Notes: generated from the letters alone by a model not told the origin. A DNA stretch of 8,664 nucleotides from Casimicrobiaceae bacterium (GCA_955652025.1 CATPAO010000066.1:1-8664), one strand, 5' to 3'. Numbered from the stretch's first letter, positions 1-6,956 are shown. Made by a program: numbers and translations.

Positions 1-463
1 GGCGCGCATCGCCGAGGTCGTCGAACACCGCTTCAATCATTCGATCGTGGATCAGCGGCAGCAACGCCGCGCGATCCTCAGGCGCAAGCGGTTCGCCGTC
101 GACGCTGGCGACTCGAAACACAACGCCGCGTTCGATGCGGACGACCGTGTCGAGGCCGCAATTGCGCGCGATGTCGGTCGCCTTCGACGACCATGGCGAG
201 ATCGTGCCGGGCCGCGGCACGACAAGGAGCGGCGTCCCGATAGCGTCAGAATCGGTCGACTTCGGACCGTAAATCAGCAAACGTTCGAGCTTGTCACGCT
301 CTGGAGCGGAGAGCGCGCGCGCAACCTCGACGAAATGGCAGAACGTGGCCGCGAGGCCCTGGATTCGATGCGCGGGATTTGCCGCCGCGAGGTTGTCCCG
401 CAGCTTGGCGAGGCGAAACGGCGAGAGCGCCGCGCGCCCACGCAGCGAAATAAATTCGGCCAT
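1..463 (-). CDS. purL: Phosphoribosylformylglycinamidine synthase, N-terminal fragment (runs off left edge)
   Basis: ATP- and glutamine-dependent cytosolic enzyme that converts FGAR to FGAM in de novo purine synthesis. Only the first 154 codons are here; the proteobacterial single-chain enzyme is about 1,300 residues. The visible part opens with MAEFISLRGRAALSPFR, matching the LRG-x-x-ALS-x-FR start of E. coli PurL. HFVEV and LLIYGP follow, then the highly conserved block RPGTISPWSSKATDIARNCG at about residues 84-103, then RIERG near 110 and HDRM near 140. These are hallmark N-terminal and linker-domain segments of the large FGAR amidotransferase. No stop interrupts the frame to the window edge. 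The ATG at 463 is chosen because it matches the family N-terminus, although no Shine-Dalgarno sequence precedes it. The gene is on the same strand as gltL, 75 bp away, but a likely terminator and a TATAAT box separate them, so I treat it as a separate transcription unit. Confidence 0.95.
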   Translation of the reverse strand, partial: MAEFISLRGRAALSPFRLAKLRDNLAAANPAHRIQGLAATFCHFVEVARALSAPERDKLERLLIYGPKSTDSDAIGTPLLVVPRPGTISPWSSKATDIARNCGLDTVVRIERGVVFRVASVDGEPLAPEDRAALLPLIHDRMIEAVFDDLGDAR

Positions 464-489
464 CGCGGGGGTGGCAGACGTAAAAACGA

Positions 490-495
490 ATTATA
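490..495 (-). promoter_or_regulatory. Candidate -10 box for purL
   Basis: A perfect TATAAT on the minus strand lies 26 nt before the purL ATG, predicting a transcription start near 483 and a leader of only about 20 nt. No good -35 hexamer is found at 16-18 nt spacing (GGGTTT at 17 nt), so the match rests on the -10 alone. It lies just downstream of the predicted gltL terminator, which fits a new transcription unit starting here. Confidence 0.45.
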
Positions 496-510
496 CGCTC
501 CTCCGCAGCG

Positions 511-535
511 AAAAACCCGCGTACGCCAACGCCGG
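511..535 (-). terminator. Probable intrinsic terminator after gltL
   Basis: On the minus strand, beginning 3 nt after the gltL stop codon, CCGGCGT and ACGCGGG form a 7-bp stem with one G-G mismatch around the 6-nt loop TGGCGT. Five T residues follow immediately. The stem is imperfect and the T-tract short, so efficiency is uncertain. Its position between gltL and the purL -10 box supports it. Confidence 0.5.
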
Positions 536-538
536 CGT

Positions 539-1273
539 CTAGTGGTGAAGAATCTTCGCCAGGAACTGCTGCGCGCGCTCGGAACGCGGCTTGCCAAAGA
601 AATCTTCTTTGGTCGCATCCTCGACGATCTGCCCGCGATCCATGAAGATGACGCGATTCGCGACCTTGTTCGCGAATCCCATCTCGTGCGTGACGACCAT
701 CATCGTCATGCCTTCCTTCGCGAGCCCCACCATCACGTCGAGGACTTCGTTGATCATCTCGGGATCGAGTGCCGACGTCGGCTCGTCGAACAGCATGCAG
801 ATCGGATCCATCGACAGTGCCCGCGCGATCGCGACGCGCTGCTGCTGGCCGCCCGAAAGCTGGCCGGGAAACTTGTCCTTTTGCTCGATCAGGCCGACGC
901 GATCGAGATACTTGAGGCCGCGGGTCTTCGCTTCCTCCGGCGATCGACCGAGCACTTTCACCTGTCCGAGCGTCAGGTTCTGGGTGATCGTGAGGTGCGG
1001 GAAGAGTTCGAAGTGCTGGAACACCATGCCGACGCGCGCGCGAAGCTTGGGCAAATCGGTCTTGGGATCGTTGACCGTGATGCCGTCGACAACGATGTTG
1101 CCCTTCTGGAACGGCTCGAGCGCGTTGACGACTTTGATCAGCGTCGACTTGCCGGAGCCCGACGGGCCACAGACGACGATGACCTCGCCTTTCTCGACGT
1201 TGGTCGTGCAGTCGGTCAGCACCTGGAAGCTGCCGTACCACTTGGAGACGTCCTTGATTTCGATCATCGGCAT
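539..1273 (-). CDS. gltL: Glutamate/aspartate ABC transporter, ATP-binding subunit
   Basis: Cytoplasmic ATPase that powers glutamate/aspartate uptake through GltJ-GltK. At 244 residues it is the usual size for polar-amino-acid ABC ATPases (HisP/GlnQ/GltL type). All nucleotide-binding motifs are intact: Walker [10 protein letters not shown] (36-44), Q-loop Gln86 in [10 protein letters not shown], signature LSGGQQQR (139-146), Walker B ending in FDE with catalytic Glu164, D-loop SALD (167-170) and switch His196 in VTHEM. The ATG at 1273 is chosen over the one two codons later because AGGAG lies 9 nt upstream of it. It is the last gene of gltIJKL, 27 nt after gltK, and is followed at once by a probable terminator. 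The gltL name rests on the canonical I-J-K-L neighbourhood; the sequence alone would also fit other polar-amino-acid ATPases such as GlnQ or AatP. Confidence 0.95.
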   Translation of the reverse strand: MPMIEIKDVSKWYGSFQVLTDCTTNVEKGEVIVVCGPSGSGKSTLIKVVNALEPFQKGNIVVDGITVNDPKTDLPKLRARVGMVFQHFELFPHLTITQNLTLGQVKVLGRSPEEAKTRGLKYLDRVGLIEQKDKFPGQLSGGQQQRVAIARALSMDPICMLFDEPTSALDPEMINEVLDVMVGLAKEGMTMMVVTHEMGFANKVANRVIFMDRGQIVEDATKEDFFGKPRSERAQQFLAKILHH

Positions 1274-1300
1274 GATGCGCCGCTCCTAAGTTTCTTGACG

Positions 1301-1990
1301 CTAACGAATGATGGCAATTTTCTGCTGCAAGAGCTTCACGACGTACGACAGCGCGAAGCTCATGACGAAATAGACGAGCGCCGCGAACAGGTACATCTCG
1401 ACCAGCCGCCCGTCGCGCTGCGCGATCTTCGATGCCGCGCCGAGGAAATCGGTGATCGACAGCACATAGACGAGCGAGGTGTCCTGGAACAGGATGATCG
1501 TTTGCGTGAGCAGGATCGGGATCATGTTGCGAAATGCCTGTGGCAGCACGACCTTGGCCATCGTCTGCCAATAATTGAGACCGAGTGCGAACCCGGCCCA
1601 GACCTGGCCGCGCGGAATCGACTGGATCCCGGCACGCATGATTTCCGAGTAGTACGCCGCCTCGAACAACGTGAAGGTGATCACCGACGACGCGAACGCG
1701 CCCACCCGGATGGGCGTCGAGGCTCCGGTGAGCCACGCGCCGATGTACGGCACGAGGAAATAAAACCAGAAGATCACGAGCAACAGCGGGATCGACCGCA
1801 TCAGATTGACGTAGCCGGTCGCCGGCAGCGACAGCCACTTGTGCGACGAGAGCCGCATCATCGCGAGGAGCGTGCCGAAGATCACGCCGCCCAACGCCGC
1901 CAATCCGGTCAGCGTCAGCGTGAAGGTCATCCCCTCCCGGAAAAGATAGCCGAGCGAACGCTCGATGACGCCGAAATCGAAGGCGCCCAT
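1301..1990 (-). CDS. gltK: Glutamate/aspartate ABC transporter, permease GltK
   Basis: Inner-membrane permease (229 residues) of the His/Glu/Gln/Arg/opine family that pairs with GltJ to form the translocation path. Hydrophobic segments are seen at about residues 22-45, 65-85, 98-115, 155-178 and 200-220. The conserved region EAAYYSEIMRAGIQSIPRG (110-128), followed by ALGL and LPQAFRNMIP, is the cytoplasmic EAA loop that docks on GltL. The segment FQDTSLVYVLSITDF is characteristic of GltK. The ATG at 1990 aligns with the start of E. coli GltK (short lead then SLxYL). The only upstream Shine-Dalgarno-like signal is GGGGG at 1995-1999, just 4 nt from the ATG, which is tight, and it lies inside a hairpin-rich spacer. 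The gene is 87 nt after gltJ and 27 nt before gltL. Confidence 0.95.
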   Translation of the reverse strand: MGAFDFGVIERSLGYLFREGMTFTLTLTGLAALGGVIFGTLLAMMRLSSHKWLSLPATGYVNLMRSIPLLLVIFWFYFLVPYIGAWLTGASTPIRVGAFASSVITFTLFEAAYYSEIMRAGIQSIPRGQVWAGFALGLNYWQTMAKVVLPQAFRNMIPILLTQTIILFQDTSLVYVLSITDFLGAASKIAQRDGRLVEMYLFAALVYFVMSFALSYVVKLLQQKIAIIR

Positions 1991-1991
1991 T

Positions 1992-2066
1992 AGACCCCCA
2001 CGCTTGCGGCATTCGCCGCTGCGCTGCCCCCAGAGGGGGAGTAATTCGCACCTTGGGGCTGCCCGG
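1992..2066 (-). repeat. G/C-run hairpin spacer element between gltJ and gltK
   Basis: Two perfect small stem-loops lie in the gltJ-gltK spacer: CCCCC at 2027-2031 with GGGGG at 2035-2039 (3-nt loop), and GCGGC at 2006-2010 with GCCGC at 2015-2019 (4-nt loop). A further C-run is at 1995-1999, and CTTGGGGC followed by GCCCGGCGG lies at the other end. From memory, this mix of C-run/G-run hairpin, short GC stem and CTTGGGG-CCCGGCGG tail recurs between genes in many Burkholderiales genomes. Only one copy is in the window, so calling it a repeat is inference. In the mRNA it could stabilise the message or tune gltK translation. Confidence 0.45.
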
Positions 2067-2077
2067 CGGCGCTCATC

Positions 2078-2833
2078 TCAGTGGCCTCCGCCGCCGACGG
2101 ACGGTCCGATGAATCCGGGGACCGCGATGCTCTTCTCGAGCCAGCGCATCAGGTTGACGACGATCAGGTTGACGATGATGTAGATGACGGTCGCCGCCGT
2201 GAACGCCTCGAACACCTGGAACGTGAATTCCTGCATCGAGCGCGCCGCGGCGGTGAGCTCGACCAGACCGATCGTCAACGCCACCGAGGTGTTCTTGATC
2301 AGATTCATCGTCTCGGAGGTCAACGGCGGCATGATGATCCGGTACGCCATCGGCAAGAGAACAAAGCGGTAGCTCTGCGAGAGCGTCAGACCGATCGCCG
2401 TGCCCGCCTGACCCTGGCCGCGCGACAACGCCTGGATCCCGGCGCGCACCTGTTCGCTGACGCGCGCGGCGGTGAAAAGCCCGAGCCCGATCACCGCCGG
2501 CACGAACGACGCCCACGGCGGCGCCATTTGCTTGATCGCCGTGCCGAGCGCATTGGGCAAGAACTCGGGGAGCACGAAGAACCACAGGAACAACTGGACG
2601 AGCAGCGGGATATTGCGGAAAAACTCGACGTAGGCGTTGCCGAGACGCACCGCCCACTTGTTGGGCGTGGTGCGCATGACGCCGAGTGCGGATCCGAGCA
2701 GGAACGCGATGATGCCCGCGCATAGGGCCGTCGCCATCGTCCAGCCCAGCCCGTGGATCAACGTCATGAACCACGTGTTCTTGCCGTCGGCGGACACTTC
2801 CCAGAAAATCCGCCAGTTCCAGTTGTAGTTCAA
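2078..2833 (-). CDS. gltJ: Glutamate/aspartate ABC transporter, permease GltJ (TTG start)
   Basis: Inner-membrane permease (251 residues) that forms the channel with GltK. It opens NYNWNW, the counterpart of the WNWGIF opening of E. coli GltJ. YVEFFRNIPLLVQ (68-80) and LGLFTAARVSEQVRAGIQ (117-134) follow, then the EAA-loop region through SRGQ...AIGLTLSQSYRFVLLP (137-161) and PPLTSETMNLIKNTSVALTIGLVEL (169-193), all typical of GltJ. Hydrophobic segments lie at about 30-53, 74-90, 110-125, 180-195 and 210-230. The start codon is TTG at 2833. It is preferred because GGGGG lies 7 nt upstream and because the family N-terminus begins exactly there. It is separated from gltI by 115 nt holding a strong terminator, and ends Gly-rich (VGGGGH) 87 nt before gltK. 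Confidence 0.94.
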   Translation of the reverse strand: MNYNWNWRIFWEVSADGKNTWFMTLIHGLGWTMATALCAGIIAFLLGSALGVMRTTPNKWAVRLGNAYVEFFRNIPLLVQLFLWFFVLPEFLPNALGTAIKQMAPPWASFVPAVIGLGLFTAARVSEQVRAGIQALSRGQGQAGTAIGLTLSQSYRFVLLPMAYRIIMPPLTSETMNLIKNTSVALTIGLVELTAAARSMQEFTFQVFEAFTAATVIYIIVNLIVVNLMRWLEKSIAVPGFIGPSVGGGGH

Positions 2834-2890
2834 ATCCGATCCCCCGTAGTCGCGCGTACCCCGGGAACTGCGGGGCTGCGATGTCGCCGG

Positions 2891-2899
2891 ACTATAACA
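2891..2899 (-). promoter_or_regulatory. Candidate extended -10 promoter before gltJ
   Basis: Just beyond the T-tract of the gltI terminator the minus strand reads TGTTATAGT, an extended -10 element (TGn plus TATAGT, 5 of 6 to consensus). No good -35 is seen. If used, transcription would start near 2884, about 50 nt before gltJ, and would supply gltJKL independently of read-through. The match is short and could be chance. Confidence 0.3.
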
Positions 2900-2927
2900 A
2901 ACAAAAACGGGGAGCCGAAGCTCCCCG
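2896..2927 (-). terminator. Strong intrinsic terminator between gltI and gltJ
   Basis: On the minus strand CGGGGAGC and GCTCCCCG form a perfect 8-bp stem closed by the very stable TTCG tetraloop. TTTTTGTTTGTT follows directly. It starts 21 nt after the gltI stop codon. In ABC operons that begin with the binding-protein gene, such a hairpin commonly stops most transcripts and protects the upstream mRNA. That yields excess periplasmic protein with lower membrane-subunit expression. Confidence 0.9.
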
Positions 2928-2948
2928 CATTGTGCACCGCGGTGGTGC

Positions 2949-3857
2949 CTATTTATAGACGGCCGGATCGCCGCTGTTCGTAGGATTCGCGAACTCGTTC
3001 TTGAGCTGCGGCGATGCCGGCAGGTTGAGGTTGATGCCCTTCGGTGGGATCGGCTTCAGGAACCATTTGTCGTAGAGCGCATTGATTTGGCCGCTCTTGT
3101 ACAGGTTAGCCGTGGCGGTGTCGGCGACCTTCTGGAACGCCGGGTCGTCCCTGCGCAGCATGATCCCATAGGGCTCGATCGAGTAGGCCTCGCTACCGAT
3201 CACATAGTCGGCCGGCGTCTTCGCGCTCGCTGCCAAGCTGGCGAGCAGGATGTCGTCCATGAAGAACGCCTTAGCCCGATCGGTTTCGACCATCAGGAAC
3301 GCCTCGGCGTGATCCTTGGCGGCGAGAATGCTCATGCCAAGATTCTGCTTGCCGTTTTCCTCGGTCAGCCACTTGAGGTTCGTCGTGCCGGACGTCGACA
3401 CGACGGTCTTGCCCTTGAGATCGGCCAGCGTCTTGATGTTCGACGCCTTTTTCGCAACGTAGCGATTCGCAGTGACGAAATGCGTGTTGGTGAACGAAAC
3501 CTGCTTCTGCCGTTCGAGATTGTTCGTCGTCGAGCCGCATTCCATATCGACGGTGCCGTTCGCCATCAGCGGAATCCGCGTCGCCGACGTGACCGGATTA
3601 AGCTTCACCTGCAGGTTCGGCATCTTCAGCTCGGCCTTGACCGCGTCGACGATCTTCATGCAGATGTCCATCGCGTACCCGACGACGTTCTGCTTGTCGT
3701 CGTAATACGAGAACGGGATCGACGAGTCGCGGTGGCCGATGGTGATCGTGCCGGACTCCTTGATTTTTTTGAGCGTGCCGGTCAGCTCCTGCGCGACGAC
3801 CGGGGTGGCGACGAACGCGGCGAGCGCAATGCCCAGCGTCCATTTCAAATTACGCAT
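2949..3857 (-). CDS. gltI: Glutamate/aspartate periplasmic binding protein
   Basis: Periplasmic solute receptor (302 residues, family-3 solute-binding fold) that delivers glutamate/aspartate to GltJK. A Sec signal peptide is clear: MRNLK, a hydrophobic core to about residue 18, then PVVA with predicted cleavage after Ala22. The mature protein contains GTITIGHRDSSIPFSYYDD (36-54), GYAMDICMKIVDAVK (60-74), SATRIPLMANGTVDMECGST (91-110) and GKTVVSTSGTTN (149-160). Arg43, Ser91, Arg94, Ser109 and His183 line up, by sequence context and spacing, with the ligand-contact residues I recall for the E. coli/Shigella DEBP structure (Arg24, Ser72, Arg75, Ser90, His164 of the mature protein). That supports dicarboxylic amino acid specificity. 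The ATG at 3857 is chosen for the signal peptide and for AGGAG 8 nt upstream; the open frame continues 41 codons further but lacks such support. It is first in gltIJKL. Confidence 0.96.
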   Translation of the reverse strand: MRNLKWTLGIALAAFVATPVVAQELTGTLKKIKESGTITIGHRDSSIPFSYYDDKQNVVGYAMDICMKIVDAVKAELKMPNLQVKLNPVTSATRIPLMANGTVDMECGSTTNNLERQKQVSFTNTHFVTANRYVAKKASNIKTLADLKGKTVVSTSGTTNLKWLTEENGKQNLGMSILAAKDHAEAFLMVETDRAKAFFMDDILLASLAASAKTPADYVIGSEAYSIEPYGIMLRRDDPAFQKVADTATANLYKSGQINALYDKWFLKPIPPKGINLNLPASPQLKNEFANPTNSGDPAVYK

Positions 3858-3933
3858 CCTTGATTCTCCTGTTCGGGGATCGGGGTCCGCCAGCTCCGGT
3901 CGGGCCGAGGCGCGGCGTGGACCTAACCGGCGG

Positions 3934-3962
3934 ATTTTACGGACCTTCGTCGCGAATGTCCA
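3934..3962 (-). promoter_or_regulatory. Sigma70-type promoter of gltIJKL
   Basis: The minus strand has TGGACA (3957-3962, 5 of 6 to TTGACA), a 17-nt spacer, and TAAAAT (3934-3939, 5 of 6 to TATAAT). It predicts a transcript starting near 3927 with a leader of about 70 nt before the gltI ATG. This is the best promoter match in the window and it points at the first gene of the transporter operon. No operator or regulator site was recognised around it. Confidence 0.75.
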
Positions 3963-4077
3963 AAGCCTTCCCGGTTTCAAATGTCGTACGGGTCCGAGCG
4001 GTTGTCCCGGCCGGATCGCAATACCGCCGCAGCCGTTCCGCTACACTCGGGGCGCTCCGCGAAGGACCGCTCAGCCT

Positions 4078-5607
4078 ATGCCTTTGTCATCGAAAACCGG
4101 GAACGCCGCCGCCGCGCCGACTCTGGCGCCGATTTGTCGCGTCGACGAATTGCGCGCCGTCGAGGCACGTCATGCGAACGCGGCGCTGATGGAACGCGCC
4201 GGCGAGGCGGCGGCGGACGTTGCACGCGCGATGCAGGATGGGCGAAGCGGCTGCGTCGTCGTGCTGGCGGGCCCCGGCAACAATGGCGGCGATGCCTTCG
4301 TCGCCGCGCGCCGCCTCCGCGCGGGATTCCACGACGTCGCGACGGTGTTTGCGGGCGACCGGGCGCGACTGCCGCCGGACGCTGCAGCCGCCTATGCGTC
4401 GTTTGCGGAGGCGGGCGGTATCACGATGCGCGAGCCTCCGGTCGGACCCTGCGCGTTGATCGTCGACGGAATATTCGGTATCGGCCTCAAGCGTCCCCCC
4501 ACGGCCGAATACGGGTCGTTCATCGACTGGGCGAACCGCAACGGCGCGCCGATCCTCGCGCTCGACGTCCCGAGCGGACTTGATGCCGACACCGGCACCG
4601 CCTTCGCTCCCGCGATTCGCGCCACCCGCACCGCGACATTCATTGCGTTGAAGCCGGGCCTTCTGACCGGGGACGGCGTCGATCTCTGTGGCGCGATTTC
4701 GATTCACCCGCTCGACATCGACGTCGAACGCGAAGTGCAGTGCGCCGGACACCGGCTCGACTGGCCGGCGCTCGGCCAGGCATTGCCGGAAACGCTGCGA
4801 CGCGCGACGCGCAACGTGCACAAGGGGACCTTCGGGACGGTTTCGATCATTGGCGGCGCCGAAGGCATGAGCGGCGCGCCGATTCTCGCCGGTCGCGCGG
4901 CGATGCACCTCGGCGCCGGCAAGGCGTTGGTCGGATTCGTCGCGCACGAGCGGCCTCGATTCGATCCCATCGCGCCCGAGCTCATGCTGCGCGAGGCCGG
5001 CGAAGTCCTCGATCGCTGCGACGCGCTCGTGATCGGGCCGGGACTCGGAGTCGGCGATGTCGCGTGCGAGCTTCTGCGGCTTGCGATCGCGACAGCCGCG
5101 CCGCTCGTGCTCGATGCCGACGCGCTGAACTTGATCGCACGCGACGCGGATCTGCGTGCCGCGGTGCGGGCGCGACACGGGTCCACGCTCGCGACGCCGC
5201 ACCCGACGGAGGCATCGCGTCTGCTGGGTTGCGACGCCGCCGCGATCAACGCCGATCGGCTCGCCGCGGCGGCGTCACTCGCGCAGGATTTTCGCGCGTC
5301 GGTGGTGCTGAAGGGCGCCGGCAGCGTGCTCGCCTACGCCGACGGCGGATTCGATATCAACGCGAGCGGCGGTCCCGCGCTGGCCACCGCGGGCAGCGGC
5401 GACGTGCTCGCGGGGATGTTAGGTGCGCTGCTCGCGCAAGGCCTCGCGCCCAAGAACGCGCTGCGCTATGCGGTCTCTCTGCACGGGGCGGCGGCCGACG
5501 CGCTGGTCGCCCAACGTGCGGGGCCGCTCGGTGTCGTGGCGTCGGAGCTCGCCACCGCCGCGCGCGCGCTCGTCAATCAGGCAGCAGCACGCTTGCGCCC
5601 GTCGTAG
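4078..5607 (+). CDS. nnr: Bifunctional NAD(P)H-hydrate epimerase / ADP-dependent (S)-NAD(P)H-hydrate dehydratase
   Basis: Metabolite-repair enzyme. The N-terminal YjeF_N domain interconverts R- and S-NAD(P)HX and the C-terminal ribokinase-like domain dehydrates S-NAD(P)HX back to NAD(P)H using ADP. The product has 509 residues, close to E. coli Nnr (515). Epimerase marks are LMERAG (37-42), GPGNNGGDAFVAAR (65-78) and LDVPSGLDADTG (162-173). Dehydratase marks are KGTFGTVSIIGGAEGMSGAP near 255-275, GPGLG (320-324), LDADALN (345-351), TPHPTE (373-378), VVLKGAG, and AGSGDVLAG with the expected catalytic Asp442. The ATG at 4078 is chosen because the family N-terminus follows; GAAGGA lies 11 nt upstream, slightly far. 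The open frame extends upstream over the gltI promoter without support. It is divergent from gltI and overlaps the next gene tail-to-tail by 35 bp. A weak -10-like TACACT (4042-4047) has no -35. Confidence 0.95.
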   Translation: MPLSSKTGNAAAAPTLAPICRVDELRAVEARHANAALMERAGEAAADVARAMQDGRSGCVVVLAGPGNNGGDAFVAARRLRAGFHDVATVFAGDRARLPPDAAAAYASFAEAGGITMREPPVGPCALIVDGIFGIGLKRPPTAEYGSFIDWANRNGAPILALDVPSGLDADTGTAFAPAIRATRTATFIALKPGLLTGDGVDLCGAISIHPLDIDVEREVQCAGHRLDWPALGQALPETLRRATRNVHKGTFGTVSIIGGAEGMSGAPILAGRAAMHLGAGKALVGFVAHERPRFDPIAPELMLREAGEVLDRCDALVIGPGLGVGDVACELLRLAIATAAPLVLDADALNLIARDADLRAAVRARHGSTLATPHPTEASRLLGCDAAAINADRLAAAASLAQDFRASVVLKGAGSVLAYADGGFDINASGGPALATAGSGDVLAGMLGALLAQGLAPKNALRYAVSLHGAAADALVAQRAGPLGVVASELATAARALVNQAAARLRPS

Positions 5608-6550
5608 CCCGCGACTCCAGCGCGCGATGCGCCGCGGCCGCGTCCTTGAGCGCGAACGTCTGGCGCGGCTCCGACTTGATCTTGCCGGCGACGACAAGGT
5701 CGAACAGCTCCTTCGCCATCGCGTTGATGTTGGCGCGCGAGTTGGCGTACGTCAGCAGCGTCGGCCGCGTCATGTACAGCGATCCTTTTTGTGCGAGCAA
5801 CATGATATCCAACGGTGGCACTGGCCCCGAGGAATTGCCGAAGCTCACGAACATCCCGCGCGGCGACAGGCAATCGAGCGACGCGGGAAACGTGTCCTTG
5901 CCCACCGCGTCGTAGACGACCGGCACGCCCTCGCCGCCCGTTAGTGCCTTCACGCGCTCGACGAAGTTCTCGCGCGTGTAGACGATCGTGTGCGTGCAGC
6001 CGTTCGCCTGGGCCAGCGCCGCCTTCTCGTCGGATCCGGCCGTTCCGATCATCGTCACGCCGAGCTCACGCGCCCATTGGCACGCAATCAGGCCGACGCC
6101 GCCGGCGGCCGCATGGAACAGGATCGTGTCGCCGGCGGAAAGCTTGTACGTTTGCCGGAACAAATACTGCACGGTCAAGCCTTTGAGCATCAGCGTCGCC
6201 GCCGTGCGATCGTCGATGCCGGCCGGCAGCTTGACGAGTCGATCCGCCGGCATCACGCGCGATGTCGAATACGCGCCCGGTGCGTGCCCGCTGTAGGCAA
6301 CGCGATCGCCGGGCTTGACCCAATCGACATCCGACCCGACCGCCTCGACGACACCCGCGGCCTCGCTGCCGATGCCCGACGGCAGCGGCAACTTGTACAG
6401 GCCGCTCCGATGATAGGTGTCGATGTAGTTGACGCCGATCGCCGTGTGGCGCACGCGCGCCTGGCCCGGACCGGGATCGCCGACGACGACGTCGTCCAGC
6501 GTGAGGACCTCCGGTCCGCCGGTGGTGTGAATGCGAATTGCCTGGGCCAT
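5573..6550 (-). CDS. NADPH:quinone oxidoreductase (QOR, zinc-independent MDR family)
   Basis: Soluble NADPH-dependent reductase of the medium-chain dehydrogenase/reductase superfamily, 325 residues, the length of E. coli QorA and zeta-crystallin. Family signatures are GVNYIDTYHRSGLYKLPLPSGIGSEAAG (39-66), the nucleotide-binding loop HAAAGGVGLIACQWA (146-160), and DAVGKDTFPASLDCLSPRG followed by FGNSSGPVPP. The structural-zinc cysteines of alcohol dehydrogenases are not seen, as expected. The ATG at 6550 has AGGAG 5 nt upstream and gives the family start MAQAIRIHTTGGPEVL; the longer open frame upstream runs through the intergenic spacer and into the DUF190 gene. It is 82 nt after the DUF190 gene on the same strand, so read-through is possible. 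Its last 35 bp overlap the end of nnr in convergent orientation. QOR1-type enzymes reduce quinones by one electron; the true substrate cannot be read from sequence. Confidence 0.92.
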   Translation of the reverse strand: MAQAIRIHTTGGPEVLTLDDVVVGDPGPGQARVRHTAIGVNYIDTYHRSGLYKLPLPSGIGSEAAGVVEAVGSDVDWVKPGDRVAYSGHAPGAYSTSRVMPADRLVKLPAGIDDRTAATLMLKGLTVQYLFRQTYKLSAGDTILFHAAAGGVGLIACQWARELGVTMIGTAGSDEKAALAQANGCTHTIVYTRENFVERVKALTGGEGVPVVYDAVGKDTFPASLDCLSPRGMFVSFGNSSGPVPPLDIMLLAQKGSLYMTRPTLLTYANSRANINAMAKELFDLVVAGKIKSEPRQTFALKDAAAAHRALESRATTGASVLLPD

Positions 6551-6632
6551 GGCCGCTCCTGTGTGACGAGTCGAGCCGGTAAGTGTAGCCGGACCCGGGG
6601 GGGCCGCGCGTTCGCTCCTGCAGCGCGAAGCG

Positions 6633-6956
6633 CTACTCTTCCCCGCCGACCGCGCCGAACTCGATCGGGACGCGTACGTAGAACGTTGGGATCCGCTCCC
6701 CACGTATCAGATCGACGAGTCGCTCCGCTTCCTCGTCGGTCACCGCGAAATCGATGGCGACCGTGAGATCGCCGGCCAGTTCGAAAAAATGTTCTTCGTG
6801 CAGAACGCCGTGGCGCCCGAAGCCGGCGATGGCGCGAAATGCCGAGCCGCCGTGAACGCCCAGCTCTTTCGCCTGCTCGAGCATCCATTCGTAGAGCAGG
6901 ATGTGACCGTGCTTGCGATTCTCGTGGACGTAGAACCGAAGCAGCGTCCCTTTCAT
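6633..6956 (-). CDS. DUF190 family protein, partner of CrcB
   Basis: Small soluble protein of 107 residues with the DUF190 pattern: an opening beta strand LLRFYVHENRKHG (5-17), a helix LLYEWMLEQAKELGVHGGSAFRAIAGFGRHG (20-50), then HEEHFFELAGDLTVAIDFAVTDEEAERLVDLI and the closing strand TFYVRVPIEFG. From family knowledge, DUF190 proteins adopt a ferredoxin-like fold related to PII/CutA trimers and are often encoded beside crcB. The biochemical role is unproven; a ligand-sensing or accessory role in fluoride handling is inference. The start ATG at 6956 overlaps the crcB stop as ATGA, so the two are probably translationally coupled. It appears to be the last gene of the five-gene operon. A small AGCGC-GAA-GCGCT stem overlaps its stop codon but has no T-tract. 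Confidence 0.9.
   Translation of the reverse strand: MKGTLLRFYVHENRKHGHILLYEWMLEQAKELGVHGGSAFRAIAGFGRHGVLHEEHFFELAGDLTVAIDFAVTDEEAERLVDLIRGERIPTFYVRVPIEFGAVGGEE

Noticed and set aside
47..1993. A 648-codon plus-strand open frame
   Set aside because: It is antisense to purL, gltL and gltK, is extremely rich in Arg/Asp/His and has no family resemblance. It is a GC-bias shadow of well-supported minus-strand genes.
294..2051. A 585-codon minus-strand open frame
   Set aside because: It is out of frame with gltL, gltK and purL across their full lengths; the true frames carry all the motifs.
3858..3980. A 41-codon N-terminal extension of gltI
   Set aside because: It would bury the signal peptide and span the TGGACA/TAAAAT promoter; the internal ATG at 3857 has a proper Shine-Dalgarno sequence.
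3739..4077. A 113-codon upstream extension of the nnr frame
   Set aside because: It runs antisense through the gltI start and promoter and has no similarity to the family; the recognisable Nnr N-terminus begins after 4078.
3963..4077. A promoter for nnr
   Set aside because: Only a weak TACACT (4042-4047) without any acceptable -35 is present, so it is not listed as a feature.
6622..6635. A hairpin (AGCGC, GAA, GCGCT) as terminator of the crcB-DUF190 operon
   Set aside because: The stem is only 5 bp, overlaps the stop codon and has no T-tract, so intrinsic termination is not supported.
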